Of a stretch of DNA of 64,000 nucleotides, positions 50,820 to 58,549 are shown in pieces (within the stretch, counting starts at the first letter, position 1; the number at the start of each line of letters is the position of its first letter). The translations under genes and the position numbers were made by a program. A model generated the notes under the pieces. It was not told the DNA's origin. It was given only the letters and a program-made list of their open reading frames with translations, and did no database searches. The stretch lies in NCBI RefSeq assembly GCF_023373525.1, contig NZ_CP097218.1:3906001-3970000 (forward strand), written 5' to 3'. Source of the DNA: Brachybacterium kimchii. GTDB taxonomy: Bacteria > Actinomycetota > Actinomycetes > Actinomycetales > Dermabacteraceae.

Positions 50820-52094
50820 TCAGGGGCGGGCGGGCGTGAGCAGGGCGGCGAGCTCCTCGACCATCGCGGGCTGCCACCAGGCCCAGTCGTGGCCTCCGCG
50901 ATGCATGCGCACGGGGATCGTGGCGCCGGTCCCGTCGGACACGGCGTCCGCGAGCTCGCGCGCCGCCTCGCCCATCGTCCCCTCGAAGTGTCCGGCGTGG
51001 AGGCGGATGCGCACGCTCCCGGGGGCCGTGCTGCGGAGTGCTGCGCGCAGGGGAGCTGCGAGTGCCAGGTGGGGATAGCGCCAGAGCGAGACCGACTGCG
51101 CGATGGCGGCGCCGATCCTGTGCGGTGCCCGAGCGAGGGCGAAGAGCGAGGTCAGACCCCCGAAGCTCGATCCTGTGACCACGGTGCGCCGCGGATCGGG
51201 CGTGGGGCGCAGGCGCGGCACCAGGGTGTCCGCGATCCATGCGGCCTGTCCGCCGGGCACGCCCAGGTCCCGGGCGCGCTCGGGCCACGCGTCGATGAAC
51301 ACGGCGCGCAGCGGCGGCAGCTCGCCGGCCCGGACGGCCTCGGCGAGCACGCCCGGGGTGTCCAGGCGATCGAGATGCGCCTCCCCGTCGGTGACGACGA
51401 GCAGGGGCAGGACCGACGGCGGGAGCGCGCCGTCCGCGCCCTCCTCGCCGTCCTCGCCCTCCTCGCCGTTCCCTCTGTCGACGCCGATCGTGCACCAGCG
51501 CGTGCGCGGCTCGCCCGCGGCCGTCGCCAGCTCGTGCACGGGGAGGCTGGAGGGAGCGTGCGAGTCGCCGACCCGGTCGCGGACCAGGTCCAGGACCAGG
51601 GAGCCGGAAGGCCGCGCCTGTGGTCGCGACGGCGCCCCGGTCCGCTTCCCCTTGAGGCCGTCGCTCCACCACGGCGGCTCGGCCGATGCTCCGTCGTCCC
51701 CCTGGTGCTCGAGGAAGGAGATCGTGGCGCAGAGGTCCCCGGGGACGGAGAGCACGCCCGTGAACCATCCGTCCCCCTGGGAAATGAGGTCGAGGCCGTC
51801 GGGGGGATCGGGGTGCCACCAGCCGTTGATCTGCGCGGCCACCGCCCGTGCGCCGGGCGCTCGGTGCTGCAGGCGGACGATCGCGCGATCGTCCTCGCGT
51901 GCGAGGACCTCGACGGCCGCGCCGCCGGGCGCGGACGCCGCGGGATGCTGCTCGGCCCGCACGACGCGCACGCGCTGGACGGGGGCGTCCGTCGGCCGGG
52001 GGAGCGGCTCCCACTCGGGCCCGGACAGCAGGGCCGCGAGTTCGGAGCGCTGGGCGTCGCCGGCGGGACGGAGCGCCGGCTCCTGCGCGTTCAC
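50820..52094 (-). CDS. Ferric-siderophore esterase (Fes/IroE-like)
   Basis: 424 aa, GTG overlapping the ATPase stop. N-terminal beta domain with NGWWHPDPPDGLDLI, then alpha/beta hydrolase core: nucleophile GSSFGG (about 320), and RGGHDWAWW with catalytic His near the end. Enterobactin-esterase-type hydrolases release iron from imported siderophore in the cytoplasm. Fits the operon of an iron-complex ABC importer. An acidic insertion (GEEGEDGEEGADG) is unusual. Confidence 0.85.
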   Translation of the reverse strand: MNAQEPALRPAGDAQRSELAALLSGPEWEPLPRPTDAPVQRVRVVRAEQHPAASAPGGAAVEVLAREDDRAIVRLQHRAPGARAVAAQINGWWHPDPPDGLDLISQGDGWFTGVLSVPGDLCATISFLEHQGDDGASAEPPWWSDGLKGKRTGAPSRPQARPSGSLVLDLVRDRVGDSHAPSSLPVHELATAAGEPRTRWCTIGVDRGNGEEGEDGEEGADGALPPSVLPLLVVTDGEAHLDRLDTPGVLAEAVRAGELPPLRAVFIDAWPERARDLGVPGGQAAWIADTLVPRLRPTPDPRRTVVTGSSFGGLTSLFALARAPHRIGAAIAQSVSLWRYPHLALAAPLRAALRSTAPGSVRIRLHAGHFEGTMGEAARELADAVSDGTGATIPVRMHRGGHDWAWWQPAMVEELAALLTPARP

Positions 52095-52903
52095 AGCGGC
52101 ACCACCAGGGGCCGGCCGGAGGTCGGATGCTCGAGCACAGCGACCTCGTGGCGGTAGACCTCGCGGATCCGGTCGGGGGTGAGCACGTCCTCGGGCGGTC
52201 CGAGCGCGACCAGGCGCCCGCCGTCGAACATGGCGATGCGGTCGCTGCAGCGCGCGGCGAGGGTGAGGTCGTGGAGGACCACGAGCACGCAGCGGCCCTC
52301 CTGCGCGAGCTCGCGCGCCCGGGCCATGAGCACCTCCTGGTGATGGAGGTCCAGAGCGGCCGTCGGCTCGTCGAGCAGCACCACCTGGGCGTCCTGGGCG
52401 AGGACGCGGGCGAACACGGTCCGCGCGAGCTCGCCGCCCGAGAGCGTCGTGACGTCCCGCCCGGCGAGGGCGTCGACGTCCGCCTCGCGCAGGCAGCGCT
52501 CGATGAGGGCGTCGTCATCCGGGCCGATGGGATGCGGGGCGCGGCCCATCGCCGCGGCCTCGCGCACGGTGAAGGAGAAGGCCTGGCTGTGGTGCTGTGT
52601 CATCACCGAACGGCGCCGGGCCAGGGCCTTGGCCGGCCAGTCCGCCGTCGGCGTGCCGTCCAGGAGCACCTGGCCGCTCGTCGGCCGCTGATCGCCCGAG
52701 AGCAGGGAGAGGAGCGTCGACTTCCCGGCGCCGTTGGGGCCGACGAGCGCCACGAGCTCGCCTCCGCTCGCCGAGAACTCGACGTCCCGCAGCAGCACCG
52801 CGCCCCCGATGGCGAAGCCGGCCTGCTCGACGCGGATCCACGGCTCGGTCGCGGGAGCACCGGCCGTCGAGGCACCGGCGTGCGTCCCCGTCTGCGCGCT
52901 CAC
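52091..52903 (-). CDS. hmuV: Heme/siderophore ABC transporter ATPase (HmuV-like)
   Basis: 270 aa, GTG overlapping the permease stop. Walker A GPNGAGKSTL (about residue 55), signature LSGGELART, Walker B VVLLDEPTAALDLHHQ with its Glu. HmuV-type features: HTVREAAAMGRAPHP-like region. Energises uptake through the FecCD permease next door. Confidence 0.9.
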   Translation of the reverse strand: MSAQTGTHAGASTAGAPATEPWIRVEQAGFAIGGAVLLRDVEFSASGGELVALVGPNGAGKSTLLSLLSGDQRPTSGQVLLDGTPTADWPAKALARRRSVMTQHHSQAFSFTVREAAAMGRAPHPIGPDDDALIERCLREADVDALAGRDVTTLSGGELARTVFARVLAQDAQVVLLDEPTAALDLHHQEVLMARARELAQEGRCVLVVLHDLTLAARCSDRIAMFDGGRLVALGPPEDVLTPDRIREVYRHEVAVLEHPTSGRPLVVPL

Positions 52904-53988
52904 AGCCGCACCGTCCGCGAGCGCAGCACGAGCATGAGGAAGAACGGGGCGCCCATGATCGCCGTGAACAGGCCGATCGGCACCTCGGCGGGAGGAGCGA
53001 CGGTGCGCGAGAGCGTGTCCGCGACGACGATCAGCAGCGCGCCGATCACGGCCGACATCGGCAGCACCCCGCGGTGCGCGGGGCCGCAGATGAGGCGCAC
53101 GATGTGCGGGACGACGAGGCCGATGAAGCCGATCGTGCCCGCGAAGGCGACGCTCGTGCCGGTCAGCAGGGCCGTCGTGCCGATGACGATCTTCCGGGTC
53201 GTGGACACGTCCAGACCCAGATGGTGGGCCTGACGGTCGCCGAGCGTGAGCAGGTCCAGGCGTCGCGAGAGCAGGATCATCACCACCACGCCGACGAGGA
53301 TCACGGGCGTGCCGATCGCGAGCTTCATCCAGTCCAGATCGCCCAGCGAGCCCATCTGCCAGAACACCACGGTCTGCAGATCGTCGTCGTCGGCCGCGAA
53401 GGTGAGGAACCCGGTGACGGCCGCGAAGGCGGAGCCGATCGCGATGCCCACGAGGAGCAGCCGCGCGGTGCCCGAGTCCATGCCCGGGCGGGCGAGCGCG
53501 TAGATGAGGGTCGTGGCGAGGATGTCGCCCGCGAAGGCCGCAGCGGGCACCACCCAGGCGACCGCCGCACCGGTCAGCGGAGGCAGCAGCACGATCGCGG
53601 CGACCGCGCCCGTGGAGGCGCCGCCGCTGACGCCGATGATGCCGGGATCGGCCAGCGGGTTGCGGAACAGGCTCTGCAGCGCCGCACCCGAGACCGCGAG
53701 CGCCGCCCCGGAGAGCGCCCCGAACAGCACGCGCGGCATCCGCAGGTCCATCACCACGGTGGTCTCGAGCGGCGGGCGCGCGGCGCCCTGCCCGAGGATC
53801 TCGTGCCAGACGACGCCGAGGACCGTGCTCGGACTGAGCTGGATGGGGCCCGTCCCGATCGAGACGACGATCGCGACCAGCAGCACCGCGCCGCCGATCG
53901 GGAGGCCGATCGCGAGCGGCAGGCGCCGGGTCCGCTCGCGCGCCGCGCGGCGCGGGGCGGACCCGGCGGTGTCCTCGGCGGCGGTCAC
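52900..53988 (-). CDS. hmuU: FecCD-family permease (HmuU-like)
   Basis: 362 aa from GTG 53988 (GTGA overlap). About ten membrane segments; family signatures RMPRVLFGALSGAALAVSGA, LQSLFRNPLADPGIIGVSGG and GFIGLVVPHIVRLICGP. Pairs with the HmuV-like ATPase and the binding lipoprotein to import iron complexes. Confidence 0.92.
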   Translation of the reverse strand: MTAAEDTAGSAPRRAARERTRRLPLAIGLPIGGAVLLVAIVVSIGTGPIQLSPSTVLGVVWHEILGQGAARPPLETTVVMDLRMPRVLFGALSGAALAVSGAALQSLFRNPLADPGIIGVSGGASTGAVAAIVLLPPLTGAAVAWVVPAAAFAGDILATTLIYALARPGMDSGTARLLLVGIAIGSAFAAVTGFLTFAADDDDLQTVVFWQMGSLGDLDWMKLAIGTPVILVGVVVMILLSRRLDLLTLGDRQAHHLGLDVSTTRKIVIGTTALLTGTSVAFAGTIGFIGLVVPHIVRLICGPAHRGVLPMSAVIGALLIVVADTLSRTVAPPAEVPIGLFTAIMGAPFFLMLVLRSRTVRL

Positions 53989-55115
53989 TTCGCGACGGCG
54001 GCGAGGGCCTTCACCAGCGCGATCGCACCGGCGCCGACGCCCACGCCGCTGACCTTGATCTGCTCGCTGGGCATGAGGAAGAACGTGTTCGAGGTGCCCG
54101 CGGGGGTCTGCGCGAGGGTGGGGAAGGCGGAGAGGAAGCCCTCGAGCCCGCCCCACTCCTCGAGATCGCCGTCGCCCGTGAGGATGACGTCGGGCTTCGT
54201 GTCCAGCAGGCCCTCGTCGCTGTACTTCACGGAGTAGCCGCGCAGGCCCTCCTCGACGCCGACGCTCGTCGCGCCCGCGGCCTCGATGATGTCTGCGGCG
54301 GCCGTGCCGGTGCCGACCACGGCGTTCGCGCCGCCCGCGCCGCTCGAGGTCACCGCGAGGATGCGCAGGCCGTCGATGCCGGTGCCCTTCGCGTCGGACG
54401 CGGCCTGGTCGAGCTGGTCCTCGACGGTGCTCGCGAGCTCCTCGCCCGCGTCCTTCGCCCCCACGTACTCGGCGACGGCGCGGATCTTGTCGGCGATGGG
54501 CTGCTGGTCGTCGACCACGACGGCGTCCACGCCGGCTTCCCGGAACTGGGCCGCGGGCTTGCCGTGGCGCTTGACGTTGTTGCCGATGAAGAGTGTCCCC
54601 TTGACGCTGAGCAGGCCCTCGACGCCGGTCTTCTGGCTGAACTCGTAGTGCTCGGGCGCATCGAGGGCGGCCTGGGCGACAGAGTTCGTGGGGGCCGCAT
54701 AGATGTTCTTCTGCAGGCCCAGCGCCGCGAGGATGTCGGCGACGTCCTCGCCGCCGACGATGATCTTCGAGATGTCCTTGACCTCGACCTTCTCGCCCGT
54801 GCCGTCGGTGACCGTCACCGGCAGCTCCGGGGTCGCCGACGCCGAGGGCAGATCCGTGCCCTCCACCCAGGTCCAGCCCTCGGGCAGGTCCGACGGAGCG
54901 CCCTGCGCGCCGCCGGCCGCGGAGCCGGAGCCGCCGTCGGAGGAGCCGCCGTCCGAGGCCGCGTCCTCGGCGGACTGGCTGCCCGCACCGCATGCGGTGA
55001 GCGCGGCGAGGACCGCGGCCGACGGGGCGATCCCGAGCAGGGAGCGCCGTGCGAGCGGACGACGGACGGAGGTCTCGGGGGAGGAGGTGCGGGGGAGCGG
55101 GCGCGACGAGGTCAC
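53985..55115 (-). CDS. hmuT: Heme/siderophore-binding lipoprotein (HmuT-like)
   Basis: 376 aa, GTG start with GAAGGAC upstream. Tat-type signal (ARRSLLGIAPSAAV) and lipobox LTAC (Cys42), so exported folded and lipid-anchored. Periplasmic-binding domain with QPIADKIRAVAEYVGAKDAG and VVGTGTAAADIIEAAGATSV; the GTGTAADIIEAAG motif is typical of heme binders. First gene of a four-gene operon. A siderophore ligand is also possible given the esterase. Confidence 0.88.
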   Translation of the reverse strand: MTSSRPLPRTSSPETSVRRPLARRSLLGIAPSAAVLAALTACGAGSQSAEDAASDGGSSDGGSGSAAGGAQGAPSDLPEGWTWVEGTDLPSASATPELPVTVTDGTGEKVEVKDISKIIVGGEDVADILAALGLQKNIYAAPTNSVAQAALDAPEHYEFSQKTGVEGLLSVKGTLFIGNNVKRHGKPAAQFREAGVDAVVVDDQQPIADKIRAVAEYVGAKDAGEELASTVEDQLDQAASDAKGTGIDGLRILAVTSSGAGGANAVVGTGTAAADIIEAAGATSVGVEEGLRGYSVKYSDEGLLDTKPDVILTGDGDLEEWGGLEGFLSAFPTLAQTPAGTSNTFFLMPSEQIKVSGVGVGAGAIALVKALAAVAK

Positions 55116-55147
55116 AGAACGGTCCTTCGGGTGAACTAGGCGGATAC

Positions 55148-55166
55148 TCAGGTACGCCTAAGTAGG
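55148..55166. promoter_or_regulatory. DtxR/IdeR-like iron box
   Basis: TCAGGTACGCCTAAGTAGG matches 12 of 19 positions of the IdeR/DtxR consensus, with the left arm (AGGTnnGCCTAA) strongest. It overlaps a perfect palindrome, ACGCCTA-AG-TAGGCGT (55154-55169). Placed 33 bases before the hmuT start; would repress the operon in iron-replete cells. Confidence 0.6.
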
Positions 55167-55206
55167 CGTGCAGGGTCTACTAGATCACGATATGAGGGGA
55201 GCGTCA

Positions 55207-55246
55207 CCCGGCGGCGGCAGGGGTCACACCCCGGGCCGCCGCCGGG
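55207..55246 (-). terminator. Terminator after DUF1684 gene
   Basis: CCCGGCGGCGGC and GCCGCCGCCGGG around a 16-base loop; perfect 12-bp stem, 13 bases after the stop. Confidence 0.75.
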
Positions 55247-55258
55247 CCGACGGCTCGC

Positions 55259-56170
55259 TCACGCCGCGCTCGCGCGGGCGGCGGGCACCTTCTCCCCGGC
55301 GTCCACGCAGAAGGGGAGCGTGTTCTCCCGCGGCGGCACCGGGCAGGTCGAGAAATCGGTGTAGGCGCACGGGAGGTTCACCGCGCGATTGAAGTCGAGC
55401 ACCGCGGAGCCGTCGGCCGACGGGGCGGGGACGGTGAGGGATCTGCTCGCCGCATAGGTCGTGATCCCGCTGGTCGCGTCCCGGAACAGGACCGTCAGCG
55501 CGCCGTCCGCGCCCGCGAATGCCGTGAGGTGGTGGGTGCGCCCGTCGCGCTCGAACTCGAGACGGCCCGGGCTCGAGAAGGTGTGCTGGATGCCCGGCAG
55601 CACGGCCTCGACCCGGCGTGCGGCGGGCGCAGGATCGGCGACGAAGCGAGCGTCGATCGCCCACTGCGGGTCGGCGGGATAGGCCTTCGTCCCGGTGAAG
55701 GAGGCGAGGTAGGGGCTGTCCGCGCGACGGGGTCGCAGCATGACGCCGCTGCCGCGCCGGGAGACCTCCGCGAGTCCGTCGACGCCGCCGTCATTCGCCC
55801 CACCGCCACTCGTGCCGCTGTCGCCCGCGCCGCCCGACCGATCGACGAAGCGCAGCAGGACGGTGCCGTCGTGCATGAGCGGTGCGAGCTGCCGGGTGCC
55901 GCGCAGCTCCTCGTCCCCTGCCGTGAGGACCTCGCCCTCGGCGAGCTCGACCAGCGGGCCCTGGGGGCCGACGGACCAGGCGCCCGGGACGCCGGGCGCG
56001 CGCAGTCGCGTGCGGCCAAGCCAGTGCAGTCCGGTGGCGGCGAGGATCCCGAGCGGCTCCGTGCGCGAGCTCTCGTGCGCCTCGTGCCAGGCGGTCCACT
56101 CCTGCGTGAAGGCCGCGGTGGCGGCGGGCCCGGATGCGGTCCGGGCGGCGGTCCTGGGTGCGGCGCTCAT
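55259..56170 (-). CDS. DUF1684 protein
   Basis: 303 aa, ATGA overlap with the ATP-grasp gene. DUF1684 core: VLDFNRAVNLPCAYTDFSTC followed by PPRENTLPF, plus an N-terminal SWHEAH-like WTAWHEAHES motif and GLHWLGR. Family has no established function. Contains a Gly/Asn-rich insert (GGAGDSGTSGGGANDGG). Co-transcribed with the ATP-grasp enzyme, which suggests a joint pathway. Confidence 0.85.
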   Translation of the reverse strand: MSAAPRTAARTASGPAATAAFTQEWTAWHEAHESSRTEPLGILAATGLHWLGRTRLRAPGVPGAWSVGPQGPLVELAEGEVLTAGDEELRGTRQLAPLMHDGTVLLRFVDRSGGAGDSGTSGGGANDGGVDGLAEVSRRGSGVMLRPRRADSPYLASFTGTKAYPADPQWAIDARFVADPAPAARRVEAVLPGIQHTFSSPGRLEFERDGRTHHLTAFAGADGALTVLFRDATSGITTYAASRSLTVPAPSADGSAVLDFNRAVNLPCAYTDFSTCPVPPRENTLPFCVDAGEKVPAARASAA

Positions 56171-57180
56171 GCGGCGCCCCGCACGACGTCCAGCGGCACC
56201 GTGCCGCGCTCGGCGTCCAGGAGCTCCCCGAACCAGCGCGCGACCTGCCGCACGGCGGGCGTCGGCGCTTCGCGCTCGACCTCCGCGTTGTAGTTGGAGT
56301 TCGTGTTGAGGTCGTAGGTGACGGTGCGGCCATCGGTCGTGGTGAGGAACTCGATGCCCGCGATCTCGATCCCGAGGTCCGCCAGCAGCTCCTCGTAGCG
56401 CCGGATCAGGGGCGTGCTCGCGGCGATCGACCGATCGAGCCGGAAGCTCGGGGGCGTCGGGGTCCCGGGCAGGGCGCAGGCGTCGGACGGGCAGAGCTCG
56501 AATCCGCCGGAGGTGTCCACGCGCACCGCGTACACGAAGCGGCCGCCCACGAACTCCGCGCGCGTGATCACGGGCTCGGGGGCCACCAGCAGCTCCTGCA
56601 GCAGGGTGATGCCGTCGGCGCTCTCCTCGAAGTCCGCGCCCCGCACGTAGTCCTCGAAGGACTCGTGGTCCTCGAAGCGGCGCACCCCCAGGCCCTTGCC
56701 GCCCTGGTCGTGCTTGGTGATGAAGGGTGCGGGAAGGGTGCGTGCGGCATCGGCGAGCGAGTCGCGGTCGTGCACGGCGATCGTGCGCGGCACGTCGAAG
56801 CCCGCGTGGCGCAGCGCCGCGTGCTGCTGGATCTTCGAGACCTCGAGGTCGGCGACGCGGGAGCCTCCCACCACCCGTCGCCCCCAGGACTCGAGCCAGG
56901 TGAGGGCGCCGCGCGCGACGTCCTTCGCGTGCGGCGCGCCGCGGGTGTGGGACGAGGCGCTCAGACGGGACCAGAACACGCCCTGGGGAGGTTCGGCGTC
57001 GAGATCGAGCACCCCGCCGTCGAGCGGCCACTCGATCAGCGGCACGCCGACGGCCTCGAAGGCCGCGGTGAACGGGGCGATCCACTCCGGGTTGTCGTGC
57101 AGCACGTGGACCGCCGGAGCGGCCGGCACCACGGGCAGGGACGGGGCCGCGGATGCGGTCGGGAATGCGGGGTCGGACAT
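56167..57180 (-). CDS. ATP-grasp enzyme, RimK-like
   Basis: 337 aa. ATP-grasp motifs: lysine loop APFITKHDQGGKGLGV (about 145-160), central QELLVAPEPVITRAEF, and metal-binding end EFLTTTDGRTVTYDLNTNSN. N-terminal segment VHVLHDNPEWIAPF. Substrate is unknown: such enzymes join amino acids to carboxylates, e.g. in peptide modification. Forms a two-gene operon with DUF1684. Region 57181-57455 upstream has no gene but carries a 19-bp palindrome. Confidence 0.85.
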   Translation of the reverse strand: MSDPAFPTASAAPSLPVVPAAPAVHVLHDNPEWIAPFTAAFEAVGVPLIEWPLDGGVLDLDAEPPQGVFWSRLSASSHTRGAPHAKDVARGALTWLESWGRRVVGGSRVADLEVSKIQQHAALRHAGFDVPRTIAVHDRDSLADAARTLPAPFITKHDQGGKGLGVRRFEDHESFEDYVRGADFEESADGITLLQELLVAPEPVITRAEFVGGRFVYAVRVDTSGGFELCPSDACALPGTPTPPSFRLDRSIAASTPLIRRYEELLADLGIEIAGIEFLTTTDGRTVTYDLNTNSNYNAEVEREAPTPAVRQVARWFGELLDAERGTVPLDVVRGAA

Positions 57181-57381
57181 CGGGCCTCCTGGACGTCGAG
57201 CTCTGGACCTGCCGGAGCAACGGGTGGGCCGACGCTAGCCCTCCCTCGGGTCGCGCGGTGGATCACGGACATCCCGCGTCATCTGCGGACGCCCCGGTCC
57301 ACGCGCACACGATCGGTGCGTGGATGCGCCTGCCCGCGCCCGGACGTGCCGGGGCGGCAGTGATCGTGTTCTCCGAACTTA

Positions 57382-57400
57382 GCTTATGGGTGCCATAAGC
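57382..57400. promoter_or_regulatory. Palindrome upstream of ATP-grasp/DUF1684 operon
   Basis: GCTTATGG-GTG-CCATAAGC, perfect 8-bp arms, 202 bases before the ATP-grasp start and 56 bases past the ku stop. Typical size for a dimeric regulator site, but distance leaves its target open. Confidence 0.5.
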
Positions 57401-57455
57401 AGAGCGCAGGGGTTGAAGAATGTGGGGTTCCTCGCGCGGCGCACCGCGCCACCGA

Positions 57456-58445
57456 TCACGAGGACTTCCGCTTCTTCCCGGAGGCCGATGCGCTCTTCGA
57501 GGAGGACGTCTTCGACGTCCCCGCCGATCTCTTCGATCCTCCTGCGGGCTTCTTCGACCCTGCGGCGGACTTCTTCGAGGCCCCGGCGGGCTTCTTCGAA
57601 CCGCCAGTGGACTTCTTCGCTCCCGACGACGAGCCCTCCGATCCCGTGGACCCGCGCTTCTGGAGGCTGCGCTCGAGCGCGTCCATCAGGCTGATGACCT
57701 TGCCGCCCTGCTCCTTCTCGGCGTGCTCCTCCCGCTCGCGGCCGAAGGTCTCGTCGGTGTCCACGGACTCCCCCTGCTCGAGCTTGTCCTCGATGAGCTC
57801 GTGCAGCTGCTCCTGGTACTCGTCGGAGTACTTCTCGGGCTCGAAGTCGCCGCTGAACCGGTCGACGAGAGCACCGGCCATGTCCAGCTCCTTCTCGGTG
57901 ATCTTCGGCCGTTTGCGGGCGGCGGGGAAGTCCACGTCCTGCACGTCCTCGGGCCAGCGCATGGTCTGGAGCGTCAGCAGGCGCCCGCGGGAGCGCAGCA
58001 CCCCCAGGCGCGTCTTCGTACGCAGCGTGAAGGTGACGATCGCGGTGCGCTCGCTGTGCTCGAGCGTCCGGCGCAGCAGCACGTACGACTTCGGCGATCT
58101 GCCGACCGGCTCGAGCACGTAGGCCGTGCCCAGCAGGAGCGGATCGACCTGTTCCCGCGGGATGAACTGCACGACGTCGATCTCGTCGTCCTCCTCCGCC
58201 GGGAGGGCATCGAGCTCCTCGTCGGTGAGGACGACGGTCTTGTCGCCCTCCGCATAGGCCTTCTCGATGTGGTCGTAGTCGATCACGCGGCCGCAGACCT
58301 CGCAGCGCCGCTCGTACCTGATGCGCCCGTCGTCCTCGTCGTGCACCTGATGGAAGGAGACGTCGTGCGACCGGGTGGCGCTGTACAGCTTCACCGGCAC
58401 GTTCACGAGCCCGAACGTGATCTCACCGCTCCATATCGCGCGCAT
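57456..58445 (-). CDS. ku: Non-homologous end-joining protein Ku
   Basis: 329 aa. Bacterial Ku core: MRAIWSGEITFGLVNVPVKLY, RYERRCEVCGRVIDYDHIEK, DVVQFIPREQVDPLLLGTAY and EYQEQLHELIEDKLEQGE (core to about residue 255). The rest is a Lys/Ser/Gly-rich tail with SKKPAG-type repeats that resemble eukaryotic-like DNA-binding extensions of actinobacterial Ku. Divergent from ligD. Binds broken DNA ends and recruits LigD. Confidence 0.97.
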   Translation of the reverse strand: MRAIWSGEITFGLVNVPVKLYSATRSHDVSFHQVHDEDDGRIRYERRCEVCGRVIDYDHIEKAYAEGDKTVVLTDEELDALPAEEDDEIDVVQFIPREQVDPLLLGTAYVLEPVGRSPKSYVLLRRTLEHSERTAIVTFTLRTKTRLGVLRSRGRLLTLQTMRWPEDVQDVDFPAARKRPKITEKELDMAGALVDRFSGDFEPEKYSDEYQEQLHELIEDKLEQGESVDTDETFGREREEHAEKEQGGKVISLMDALERSLQKRGSTGSEGSSSGAKKSTGGSKKPAGASKKSAAGSKKPAGGSKRSAGTSKTSSSKSASASGKKRKSS

Positions 58446-58549
58446 CGCACCATCACAGCACTCCCGGGCGCCCACGGCCAGAGGCCCTTCGCGCAGCGGC
58501 GGCCGGGCTCGCCCGTGACAGGGCGGGTGATCCGCGCAACAGTGGAGCC

